A stretch of 64,000 bases of DNA from Dyella terrae. Lineage in GTDB: Bacteria > Pseudomonadota > Gammaproteobacteria > Xanthomonadales > Rhodanobacteraceae. The notes under the pieces were generated by a model. The model was not told the DNA's origin. It ran no database searches and saw only the letters and a program-made list of their open reading frames with translations. Shown here one piece after another: positions 34,365-41,937 of this stretch. Made by a program: the position numbers and the translations under genes. Location: assembly GCF_022394535.1 (NCBI RefSeq), contig NZ_CP089414.1, positions 2,356,001-2,420,000 of the forward strand, written 5' to 3'. Position 1 is the first letter of the stretch. Each line of letters starts with the position of its first letter.

Positions 34365-35970
34365 ATGAGCTACGACTACATCATCGTTGGCGCCGGTTCG
34401 GCAGGCTGCGTGCTCGCCAACCGACTCAGTGCGAGTGGGACCAAGCGCGTATTGTTGCTGGAGGCCGGACCATCCGACTGGCATCCGCTGATCCACATGC
34501 CTGCCGGCATTGCGCGCCTTGCCAACAATCGCCGGCTCAACTGGAACTATCGGACCGAACCGGAAGCGCAGCTGCAACACCGCACGCTGTGGTGGCCGCG
34601 CGGCAAGACATTGGGTGGTTCCAGCTCGATCAACGCTATGTGCTACATCCGCGGTGTGCCCGGTGACTACGACCGCTGGGCCGACGCCACCGGCGACGCC
34701 CGCTGGTCATGGGAGCATGTGCTCCCCTGGTTTCGTTACAGCCAAGACCAGACACGCGGCGCCAACGAGTTGCATGGCAGCGGAGGCCCTTTATCGGTGA
34801 GTGATCTACGCTATCGCAACCCGCTATCCGATGTGTTCATCGACAGCGCCGCAAGCGCCGGCTACGCACGCAACGATGACTTCAATGGGCCCGACCAAAG
34901 CGGCTTCGGTTTCTACCAGGTCACCCAGCGCAACGGCACACGCTGCTCCACTGCCACCGCGTATCTCCGCCCTGCCCGACAGCGAGCCAACCTGGAGATA
35001 CGCACCGGCGCACTCGCTAAGCGCGTAGTCATCGCGCATGGGCGCGCCATCGGAGTGCAGCTTCACGGGCACGATGCCATCATCGAGGCTGGCGAGATCA
35101 TCCTCGCGGGTGGGGCGATCAATACGCCGCAATTGCTGATGTTGTCGGGCGTGGGGCCGGCCGATCACTTGCAGGAGCACGACATCGCCGTGCTTGTCGA
35201 TCAACCCGGAATCGGCGCCAATCTGCAGGACCATCTGGATATCTGCACGCTGGACGGCTGCACGCAAAAGATCACCTACGACCACCTCAACGAACTGGCA
35301 GCCGGCTGGCGCTTCCTCCGTCATCGTGATGGTCCAGGTACCTCCAACGTGGCCGAGGCGGGCGGCTTCGTACGCAGCCGCCTCGCCACGGACGAACGCT
35401 GCGATCTGCAGTTTCATTTCGTGCCCGCACTGCTGGACGATCACGGCCACCATCGCCTTCCTGGCTATGGCTACACCGTGCATGCGTGCTATCTGCACCC
35501 GCGCAGCCGCGGCGTATTGCGCCTGCGTTCGGCCGATCCAGCCGCCCCCATCGCCATCCGTGCAAACTACCTGAAGTGACCCGGAAGGGCACGACCTGCA
35601 GCGCATGATCGAAGGCGCAAGACTGTCCCGCGACATCCTCTCGCAATCGCCGTTCTCCCGCTTCAGGGGAGAGCCGGTGTTTCCTGAGCGAGCCATCACC
35701 AGCGATGCGGAATACGCCGACTTCATCCGGCGCAAGGCGGAGACGATCTACCACCCCGTTGGCACCTGCCGCATGGGCAAGGACACGAGCACGCCGCTCG
35801 ACAGTGAATGTCGTGTACGCGGCGTGGAGAATCTGCGAGTCGTGGATGCATCGGTGATGCCAAGTCTGCCTAGCGGCAATACCAACGCCCCCGTCATCAT
35901 GATCGCGGAGCGCGCCAGCGCGCTGATCCTGAACGAAACCATGCCCTCGTCGCCGTTGTCTCAACCTTAG
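34365..35970 (+). pseudogene. GMC-family FAD oxidoreductase, frameshifted
   Basis: The first frame (34365-35579, 404 residues) begins with the FAD-binding IIVGAGSAGCVLANRLS and carries the GMC signatures (GGSSSINAMCYIRG, GAINTPQLLMLSGVGP), as in choline/alcohol dehydrogenases. It stops at TGA 35577-35579. The +1 frame continues exactly (DPEGHDLQRM, then ETIYHPVGTCRMG with the catalytic His, and VDASVMPSLPSGNTNAPVIM) to 35970. Removing one A from CTGAAGTGAC at 35571-35580 restores NYLSDPEGHDL and a protein of about 534 residues, the normal family length. So this is either an inactivated gene or a sequencing error. Confidence 0.82.
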
Positions 35971-36127
35971 CGACCATCAGCCTTATGGGCAGCGGATTTT
36001 CCGGCGCCCCTGCGGTACTCTCGCCCGGCCGTCATGGATGGACCTGGCTCGCTCGACTCAAGGCCCGGCTCTCTCCTGAGCTGTTATTCGACACGGCGCC
36101 CGCTGGCGCCCCTCACTATCGAACAGC

Positions 36128-37432
36128 ATGACGTTTCGCACGCTTCCACTACTCATTGCCGCCACGCTAGGGCTCGCCAGCCTCTCGCCCAGCGCGCACG
36201 CCGCGGCGCCCTCCAGCGACGCCAGCCTTCCGCCAGCAGCACCCCAGGGCGTGCCCGCCGATCGCATGAAGGACACGCTGGCGTCCTACCAGCTATGGCT
36301 GCAGCGCGTAGACCAGCGCAATGCCGTCGCTGGCTTGGCGACTGCCATCGTGGCGGACAACAAGGTGGTGTTCGAGGACACCATCGGCTACGCCGACGCC
36401 TCCACGCGCGAGCCTGTGACGCCCGAGACGGTGTTTCGCCTGGCCTCGCTATCCAAGGCCTTCGCGACCGCGCTGACGGGCGTGCTGGTGGACGACGGCA
36501 AGTTGTCGTGGGACACCAAGCTTGCTGCCGTACTGCCTTTCTTCAAGCTCAAGAACGACGGCGCGGCGCAGCAGGCTACGGTGCGCGACATTCTCGGCCA
36601 GCGCCTGGGCCTGCCCAAGAACACGTATGACAATTTGCTCGAAGAAAACCTCTCTTACGAAGAACTCGCGCGCCGGCTCGACGAGGTCACGCTGACCTGT
36701 GACGTGGGCCAGTGCTACGGCTACCAGAACATCGCCTTCAGCCTGATCGGCGACGTGGTCTATGCACAGACCGGTGACTTCTTTACGCGCCAGGTCGACA
36801 AGAACATTTTCTTCCCGCTCGGCATGAAGACCGCCAGCTACGGCCGCGAAGGACTGGAGGCCAGCAAGAGCTGGGCACGTCCGCATCGTCCCGGCGGTAG
36901 CGGCTGGATTCCGTTCGAACCGAAGGAGGCGTATTACCGCGTGGCTCCCGCCGCTGGCGTCAACGCCAGCCTCAAGGACATGGAGCAGTGGCTAATCGCA
37001 CAGATGGGCGGGCGCCCGGACGTGCTGCCGCCCGAGCTGCTCGCCACACTGCACGCGCCGGAGATATCCACGCCGGTGGAAATGCATTCCGCGCCATGGC
37101 GCCGCGCGCGCCTGGAGGACGCCTCGTACGCACTGGGCTGGCGCGTGTTCGATTACGAAGGCGAGACGATGATCTTCCACGCGGGTGCCGTCGAGGGTTA
37201 CCGCACCATGATCGGCTTCCTGCCGAAGTACCACGTCGGCATGGTGATGATGTGGAATTCCGCCGATCCCCTGCCCGCCGGGTTACTGCCGATGGTATTC
37301 GACAGCCTGCTGGGCCTGCCTCACGTGGACTGGGCCGGCGTCGAGAGCGACGCGGCGGCCGCCGCCCCTGCCAAGAGCAAGGTGCGCCACAAGGGCAAGA
37401 GTGCGACTGCGGCTCGCAGCACCAAAACCTGA
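36128..37432 (+). CDS. Secreted serine hydrolase, class C beta-lactamase-like
   Basis: 434 residues with a signal peptide (about 1-26, AHA-A). A serine beta-lactamase/DD-peptidase fold with SLSK (nucleophile Ser and Lys, about residue 109), a Tyr motif YQN (about residue 199) and a third motif HAGAVEG (about residue 352) where class C enzymes often have KTG. It is probably a periplasmic esterase or peptidase rather than a true beta-lactamase. The tail is rich in Ala/Lys. Confidence 0.82.
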   Translation: MTFRTLPLLIAATLGLASLSPSAHAAAPSSDASLPPAAPQGVPADRMKDTLASYQLWLQRVDQRNAVAGLATAIVADNKVVFEDTIGYADASTREPVTPETVFRLASLSKAFATALTGVLVDDGKLSWDTKLAAVLPFFKLKNDGAAQQATVRDILGQRLGLPKNTYDNLLEENLSYEELARRLDEVTLTCDVGQCYGYQNIAFSLIGDVVYAQTGDFFTRQVDKNIFFPLGMKTASYGREGLEASKSWARPHRPGGSGWIPFEPKEAYYRVAPAAGVNASLKDMEQWLIAQMGGRPDVLPPELLATLHAPEISTPVEMHSAPWRRARLEDASYALGWRVFDYEGETMIFHAGAVEGYRTMIGFLPKYHVGMVMMWNSADPLPAGLLPMVFDSLLGLPHVDWAGVESDAAAAAPAKSKVRHKGKSATAARSTKT

Positions 37433-37447
37433 TTCAGACGCCACCAG

Positions 37448-37481
37448 AAAAAAAGCGCCGCATGTTTCCATGCGGCGCTTT
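37448..37481. terminator. Bidirectional hairpin terminator (strong on minus strand)
   Basis: A perfect 13-bp stem (37452-37464 with 37469-37481) and a TTTC loop. On the minus strand a run of seven T follows (complement of 37448-37454), so it mainly terminates the TonB-like gene; on the plus strand only three T follow. Confidence 0.85.
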
Positions 37482-37521
37482 CGCGTTGGGTGCCGGTCGC
37501 TCGACGACGAGCGACCCGTCG

Positions 37522-38562
37522 TCAATTGAGCTTGAACACGATACGACGCTTGTCCTGCGAGGCGACCGGGTTGCCGTCCTGCGTCGCGGGCTGGAACTTC
37601 CAGCGACTCACGGCCTCCGTCGCAGCGCGATCGAACACGTGACGCGGCTCGGCATCCACCACCTTCACGTCATCGACGGTGCCTTCAGGCGTAATGGTAA
37701 AGGTCACCTCCACCCATCCTTCCTGGTTGGCGCGAACTGCCGTGGTGGGATAACGCGGCGCCACGTTGCGCAATAGAACCGCCCCGTGTGTACCACCCAC
37801 ACTCGCCGTTGCGGCATTGCCGGCGTTGGCCGCGGACGATGCCGTCTGCTGCTGCCGGGCCGCCTCTGTCGCCTGCTGCTGGGCAGCGCGCGCCTGCGCC
37901 GCACGCTGGTCAGCCTGGGCCTTCTGCTGCGACTCCGTAGCGAGGCGATCGGCCTCCACCTTGTCCGAGGCGGCCTTCTGCGCCGCCAGTTGCTGCTGCT
38001 TCTCCTTATCCGAAGCCAGCTGCTGCTCGCGGTCCTGTAGCTTGCGCTGGGCATCGAGCTTGGAGCGCAGGATGGTCAGCGTGTAGTTCGCCGGGTCGGC
38101 CTTCGCCAACAGGTCGATCTGACGCTGCGCTTCGTTGAAGTCGCGCAAGTTGATCGCCTGCTCGGCCACGCTCGCACCGACCGGGAAGGTTTCGCGCAAT
38201 GCGTCGGTTGCGACCTGGTTGCCCGGGTCCTTCTCCAGCACATTTAGGTAGAACTCGAAGGCGTTGTTGCCGGCGGGAGCCAGCAGGCGCTGCTCGTTCA
38301 CGGCCTTGCGGGCTTCCGCAAGCAACTGGTTCAAACTCATCGCAGCCACGTTGACCGGCGGCGGAGGCACCTGTACTCCAGCCTTCACCGGCGTGGACGG
38401 GTGCGCGCCAGTGTCCGTAGCGACCAGATCCTGGTGCGGCTTGATGATCAGAAACCAGGACGCTGCGGCCAGAACGGCAACGACAGCAGTAATAGCAATA
38501 GTGGCGGGCCGAACGACCCCACGCGCGTGACGACGCGCATGACTTTTATATCGGGTATCCAT
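37522..38562 (-). CDS. TonB C-terminal domain protein (energy transducer-like)
   Basis: 346 residues: a basic N terminus, one membrane helix (about 20-40), a helical middle with a Lys/Gln/Ala-rich coiled coil (about 165-245), and a TonB C-terminal domain (about 262-346; PRYPTTAVRANQEGWVEVTFTITPEG, RWKFQPA). It is anchored in the inner membrane and spans the periplasm. The coiled coil replaces the Pro-rich spacer of classical TonB. No ExbBD genes are adjacent, so its receptor or partner is unknown. Confidence 0.85.
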   Translation of the reverse strand: MDTRYKSHARRHARGVVRPATIAITAVVAVLAAASWFLIIKPHQDLVATDTGAHPSTPVKAGVQVPPPPVNVAAMSLNQLLAEARKAVNEQRLLAPAGNNAFEFYLNVLEKDPGNQVATDALRETFPVGASVAEQAINLRDFNEAQRQIDLLAKADPANYTLTILRSKLDAQRKLQDREQQLASDKEKQQQLAAQKAASDKVEADRLATESQQKAQADQRAAQARAAQQQATEAARQQQTASSAANAGNAATASVGGTHGAVLLRNVAPRYPTTAVRANQEGWVEVTFTITPEGTVDDVKVVDAEPRHVFDRAATEAVSRWKFQPATQDGNPVASQDKRRIVFKLN

Positions 38563-38799
38563 GATCTCTCACCGAGTGGCATCAGATACCCGCGCTTTTC
38601 CCCCTGTGAATCCAGGAGCGGCCAGCCTCCCCAAGGCTCGCCGCGGCGCGGATGTGGGAAAGGTAACCGTAATGCAGCACTACGGCAAATCGCACGTCGT
38701 GTCGGCGACGGGATGCTCATGGCGTCATGTTGACTGACGCCGCCATCTCACGCTGGGGCAAGCTCGCTTTAGGAAATTTTCTTACTCCGGAAACGAAGC

Positions 38800-38821
38800 G
38801 TCCCGGCAAGGGCCGGGACGA
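38800..38821. terminator. Hairpin downstream of metJ
   Basis: A perfect 9-bp GC stem (38800-38808 with 38813-38821) and a 4-base loop. A second stem (38841-38847 with 38862-38868) lies beside it. T-runs are short on both strands, so termination of metJ here is possible but weak. Confidence 0.4.
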
Positions 38822-38891
38822 GTCGCTCTTTCGAAGGACTCTCCCCACGCTGGGCACCGCGGGGAGAAAAGTCGTTCTTGCTTGCTTGTTA

Positions 38892-38920
38892 TTAAGAGTG
38901 AAGCTTTAAGAGTAAAGCTT
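38892..38920. repeat. Tandem 15-bp direct repeat after the metJ ORF
   Basis: TTAAGAGTGAAGCTT (38892-38906) is followed by TTAAGAGTAAAGCTT (38906-38920), sharing one base and differing at one position. It abuts the alternative stop codon of the metJ tail (38919-38921). Confidence 0.7.
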
Positions 38921-38940
38921 ACTTCTTGGCCTTAGCGACC

Positions 38941-39273
38941 TTAGCGGTCCTGGGGGGCCTTTGCAGCCTTGGTAGCCTTCACCACCTTAGCGGCGGCGGC
39001 CTTCTTCACGGTGCGCTTCTTGGCAACCTTCTTGACGGCCTTCTTAGCAACCTTCTTCGCAACCCGCTTGGTCGCGACCTTCTTCACGGCAGCCTTCTTG
39101 GCAGCCGCCGGACGCTTCTTGGCGACAGCCTTGCGGGCGGTCTTCTTGGCGGCAGCCTTCTTGGCGGCCGGCTTGCGGGCGACCGGCTTCTTGGAAGCGG
39201 TCTTCTTCACGGCGGTCTTCTTGGTCGCCTTCTTGGCGGCCTTCTTAGCAGTGGCTTTCTTGGCAGTGGCCAT
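38941..39273 (-). other. Possible internally started histone H1-like protein (metJ tail)
   Basis: Within the metJ ORF, Met79 (ATG at 39273) begins [15 protein letters not shown], the usual N terminus of free-standing bacterial Lys/Ala-rich histone-like proteins. AGGAG lies 12 bases upstream, within the codons for Glu-Glu-Leu. A separate 110-residue product is therefore possible alongside the full fusion. The spacing is longer than ideal, so this is a hypothesis. Confidence 0.45.
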
Positions 39274-39507
39274 AGTTCGTCTCAGCTCCTCATCAGTTGG
39301 CAGTGGTTGCCCAGTAAAAGCGTGTAGGAACGCCTCCACCAGCAAATCGCTGTTGGTGGCGTGCCGAAGATTGTTCACCTGACGACGGGTGCGTTCGTCA
39401 GATAGGGGCCTCAAGATGTGCAATGGAATCGAGACCGTGATCTTGCGTACTGCGCCGGCCTTCTCTCCATGCTCGACATAAGGCTTGATGAATTTCGATG
39501 TTGCCAT
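38941..39507 (-). CDS. metJ: MetJ methionine repressor with histone H1-like Lys/Ala tail
   Basis: 188 residues. Residues 1-78 are a clear MetJ domain: RKITVSIPL (the DNA-contact beta strand with Lys22 and Thr24), [18 protein letters not shown] (helix A and its turn) and [13 protein letters not shown] (helix B, SAM-contacting region). They are nearly identical to the enterobacterial core. Instead of MetJ's short helix C, the frame continues into about 110 residues built almost wholly of Lys, Ala, Thr and Val ([17 protein letters not shown] and onward), like bacterial histone H1-like proteins. ATG 39507 is preceded by GGAGAA at 8 bases; ATG 39564 is less likely. Function: SAM-dependent repressor of methionine genes (by homology); the tail should add non-specific DNA binding (inference). 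Met boxes lie upstream. The C terminus shifts frame at a C6 tract. Confidence 0.93.
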   Translation of the reverse strand: MATSKFIKPYVEHGEKAGAVRKITVSIPLHILRPLSDERTRRQVNNLRHATNSDLLVEAFLHAFTGQPLPTDEELRRTMATAKKATAKKAAKKATKKTAVKKTASKKPVARKPAAKKAAAKKTARKAVAKKRPAAAKKAAVKKVATKRVAKKVAKKAVKKVAKKRTVKKAAAAKVVKATKAAKAPQDR

Positions 39508-39564
39508 GGCACCCGTTCTCCGTGTTCCGATGCGAAAGCTATTCCTGAAGATTTCAACTGTCAA

Positions 39565-40076
39565 TTGATTTTAACCATGAAATCAATCCGTTTCACCCAC
39601 CTCAAGGAGGGCCCAAACCCCCGCCATACAAGGCCTTACAGGGGGTAAAGGGCATTTTCATTTGGACGTCCAAACATCCAGATGTAAATGCAATAATCAC
39701 TACCTTGAAATCAATAAAACCGCTAAAAATAAGGCATTTTGTCTTTTTACGGCCTCATGCACTGCAACATGCGCGTCTCATAATCCAAGACACATCAAGC
39801 ACATGCCGGGCGCATCCCGGAGACGCCCTCCAGGATGAACGAAACTCGACTGAAAATATTTTTCGGGGGGTCGCCCGAAAAGGTCGTTCCGAACCTCCCG
39901 AAAGGGCGTCGAACGCATCGAAGCGGGTCACCTCGTCACGCCCACCCCAATTTTCCGACACCGTCCGGCTGGACATCTATCGGCATGGACGGCAAGAACT
40001 GCAGTGCGAAAAACGACGCGTCGATCACCGTCGAGTAGCACCTCCGCAAGTCGAAAAAACGCAGAGACGTCCGGCC
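39565..40076. other. Intergenic region upstream of metJ, no supported gene
   Basis: About 510 bases, locally AT-rich at 39640-39760, between metJ (reading away) and the gcvH terminator. It holds the met boxes at 39664-39687. Short open frames occur on both strands (for example 39835-40038, plus) but show no recognisable family or consistent coding signal. It may contain a small RNA or a decayed gene; I see no direct evidence for either. Confidence 0.6.
39664..39687 (-). promoter_or_regulatory. Tandem met boxes upstream of metJ
   Basis: Three contiguous 8-bp units in phase: GGACGTCC (6/8 to AGACGTCT), AAACATCC (5/8) and AGATGTAA (5/8). They lie about 157 bases before the metJ start. The first unit is a perfect palindrome. 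The match is weaker than at metX, as expected of an autoregulatory site, but it is also less certain. Confidence 0.5.
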
Positions 40077-40111
40077 AAAAAAGACGCCGGCCGCTTGCGG
40101 CGGCCGGCGTC
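40077..40111 (-). terminator. Rho-independent terminator after gcvH
   Basis: A perfect 12-bp GC-rich stem (40083-40094 with 40100-40111), a 5-base loop, and on the minus strand a run of six T (complement of 40077-40082). It lies 25 bases after the gcvH stop. Confidence 0.92.
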
Positions 40112-40135
40112 GGGTGAAGCGTCGAAGACCGGAGC

Positions 40136-40531
40136 TTAGTGGTCTTCGTTCTCGATCAGCTCGGCGTAGGCGTCAGCATCGAGCATCTCGTTGAGCTCGC
40201 CGCGGTCGCTAGCGCGGACCAGGAAGATCCAGCCATCGCCGAAAGCGTCTTCGTTGATGGTTTCGGGCTTGTCGTTGAGGTTCTCGTTGACCGCGACAAT
40301 CTCGCCGGAGACCGGGCTGTAGATGTCCGAAGCGGCCTTGACCGACTCGACCACGGCCACGCCGTGACCAGCCTTCACGCTCGCGCCGATTTCGGGCAGC
40401 TCGACATACACCAGGTCGCCAAGCTGGCCCTGGGCGTGGTCGGAGATACCCACGCGCACCAGGCCATCGTCTTCGACGCGGGCCCACTCGTGGGACTTGA
40501 GGAATTTCAGATCGCCGGGAATCTCGCTCAT
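40136..40531 (-). CDS. gcvH: Glycine cleavage system H protein
   Basis: 131 residues, the usual length. A lipoyl carrier that shuttles the aminomethyl group between the P, T and L proteins. The lipoylation segment [18 protein letters not shown] contains the modified Lys (about residue 65). It lies downstream of gcvT on the same strand with a 104-base spacer containing two hairpins, and ends at a strong terminator. Confidence 0.97.
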   Translation of the reverse strand: MSEIPGDLKFLKSHEWARVEDDGLVRVGISDHAQGQLGDLVYVELPEIGASVKAGHGVAVVESVKAASDIYSPVSGEIVAVNENLNDKPETINEDAFGDGWIFLVRASDRGELNEMLDADAYAELIENEDH

Positions 40532-40561
40532 GATCGAATCCAGTCGTTGATATGGGTCGTG

Positions 40562-40604
40562 GGTGGAGCGGCAATTCTAGCCGCTCCACCGTGTTGGCAA
40601 CACG
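40562..40604. repeat. Two adjacent hairpins between gcvT and gcvH
   Basis: An 11-bp perfect stem (40562-40572 with 40580-40590, loop AATTCTA), immediately followed by a 6-bp stem (40590-40595 with 40599-40604). Neither is followed by a T-run on the minus strand. They could adjust gcvH mRNA stability or level relative to gcvT. Confidence 0.6.
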
Positions 40605-40635
40605 GGCTGAGCCCAAGCTGCCGCAAGGTGGAAAA

Positions 40636-41736
40636 TCAGATGCCTTCGCAGGGCTTGCCGTCGCGCACGAAGGGGTATTTCACCACGCGTACCGGTACTT
40701 CCTTGCCGCGGATATCCACGCGCACGTCGCCGGGCTCGCCCACGGGAATACGCGCAAACGCCACTGCCTTGTTGAGCGTCGGAGCGAAGCTGCCGGAGAG
40801 AATCTCGCCCGCACCATTGGCAGTGAGAACCGGCTGGCCGTGACGCAGCACGCCCTTCTCGTCGAGCACCAGGCCGACCATCACGCGCTTCACGCCGGCC
40901 GCCTTCTGCGCCTCGAGCACCTTGCGGCCAATGAAGTCGCGGCCCTCGTCCAGGGCGATGGTCCAGCCAAGGTTGGCCTCCCACGGCGACACGGTTTCAT
41001 CCATGTCCTGGCCGTAGAGATTCATGCCCGCCTCCAAGCGCAGCGTGTCACGAGCACCCAGCCCCGCAGGCGCCACACCGGCGGCGGCGAGCGCCTGCCA
41101 AAGGGCAACAGCGTGTTCCTGCGGCACGATGATTTCGAAGCCGTCCTCACCGGTGTAGCCGGTGCGGGCGACAAAGAGCGGCATGCCGTGCGGGCCCTGC
41201 GCAGCGGCGGCGGCGAACTTGCCGAGCTTCTTGATGCGCTCGTGATCAACCTCTGCCAGCAGGCCGATGACCTTGTCACGGGCATGGGGGCCCTGCACGG
41301 CGATCATGGCGAATTCCGGGCGCTCCTTGACCTGGACGTCGAAGGCCTTGGCCTGCTTTTCGATCCACTGCAGGTCCTTCTCGCGGGTGGCGGCGTTCAC
41401 CACCAGGCGGAAGAATTCTTCGCCAAGGAAGTAGACGATCAGGTCGTCGATCACCCCGCCCTGCTCGTTGAGCATGCAGGAGTACAGCGCCTTGCCCTGC
41501 ACCTTGAGCTTGTCCACGCTGTTGGCCAGCAGGTGGCGCAGGAACTCTCGCGTGCGCGCACCGTGCAGGTCGACCACCGTCATGTGGGAGACGTCGAACA
41601 TGCCGGCGTCACGGCGGACGGCGTGGTGTTCCTCGATCTGCGAGCCGTAGTTGATCGGCATATCCCAGCCGCCGAAATCGACCATGCGCGCACCGAGCGC
41701 ACGATGGGTGTCGTTGAGTACGGTCTTCTCAGTCAT
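40636..41736 (-). CDS. gcvT: Glycine cleavage system aminomethyltransferase (T protein)
   Basis: 366 residues, matching the family. It transfers the methylene group from H-protein-bound aminomethyl to tetrahydrofolate, releasing ammonia. [19 protein letters not shown] near the N terminus, the folate-site Asp in [20 protein letters not shown] and the C-terminal barrel ([22 protein letters not shown]) are characteristic. First gene of gcvT-gcvH; gcvP is not in the window. No glycine riboswitch is visible upstream. Confidence 0.96.
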   Translation of the reverse strand: MTEKTVLNDTHRALGARMVDFGGWDMPINYGSQIEEHHAVRRDAGMFDVSHMTVVDLHGARTREFLRHLLANSVDKLKVQGKALYSCMLNEQGGVIDDLIVYFLGEEFFRLVVNAATREKDLQWIEKQAKAFDVQVKERPEFAMIAVQGPHARDKVIGLLAEVDHERIKKLGKFAAAAAQGPHGMPLFVARTGYTGEDGFEIIVPQEHAVALWQALAAAGVAPAGLGARDTLRLEAGMNLYGQDMDETVSPWEANLGWTIALDEGRDFIGRKVLEAQKAAGVKRVMVGLVLDEKGVLRHGQPVLTANGAGEILSGSFAPTLNKAVAFARIPVGEPGDVRVDIRGKEVPVRVVKYPFVRDGKPCEGI

Positions 41737-41762
41737 CGCAGTCGTGCTCTGGGGAAAGAAGC

Positions 41763-41792
41763 ATTATCGCCGGGCGCGTCGGCACATTCCAA
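41763..41792 (-). promoter_or_regulatory. Probable promoter of gcvT-gcvH
   Basis: Minus-strand -10 GATAAT (41763-41768, 5 of 6) with -35-like TTGGAA (41787-41792) at 18 bases, about 27 bases before the gcvT start. Confidence 0.45.
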
Positions 41793-41937
41793 GCCAAGCG
41801 TGACGGGCACTTACCGTGCGTTCGCGTAACGGCGGCGCTTCTTGCAGCGCAACATGTGAACGGATGGACTTCCTCATCACGACCATCCCGATGGCCGCCG
41901 GGATGGTCGTGGAAACCGCTACGCGCGAATGCGCCGG

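Noticed and set aside
36128..37432. True class C beta-lactamase (resistance gene).
   Set aside because: The third motif is HAG rather than KTG and the protein is longer with an Ala/Lys tail; a general serine hydrolase fits better.
38950..39290. Regularly spaced repeats resembling a CRISPR or satellite array.
   Set aside because: The periodicity comes from AAG/GCC codons of the Lys/Ala tail; there are no constant repeats with unique spacers.
39835..40038. A 67-codon plus-strand frame in the metJ-gcvH gap.
   Set aside because: No family resemblance, weak ribosome binding site, and neighbouring frames look equally open.
41737..41900. Glycine riboswitch upstream of gcvT.
   Set aside because: The leader is short and lacks the conserved aptamer segments; a promoter lies about 27 bases from the start codon.
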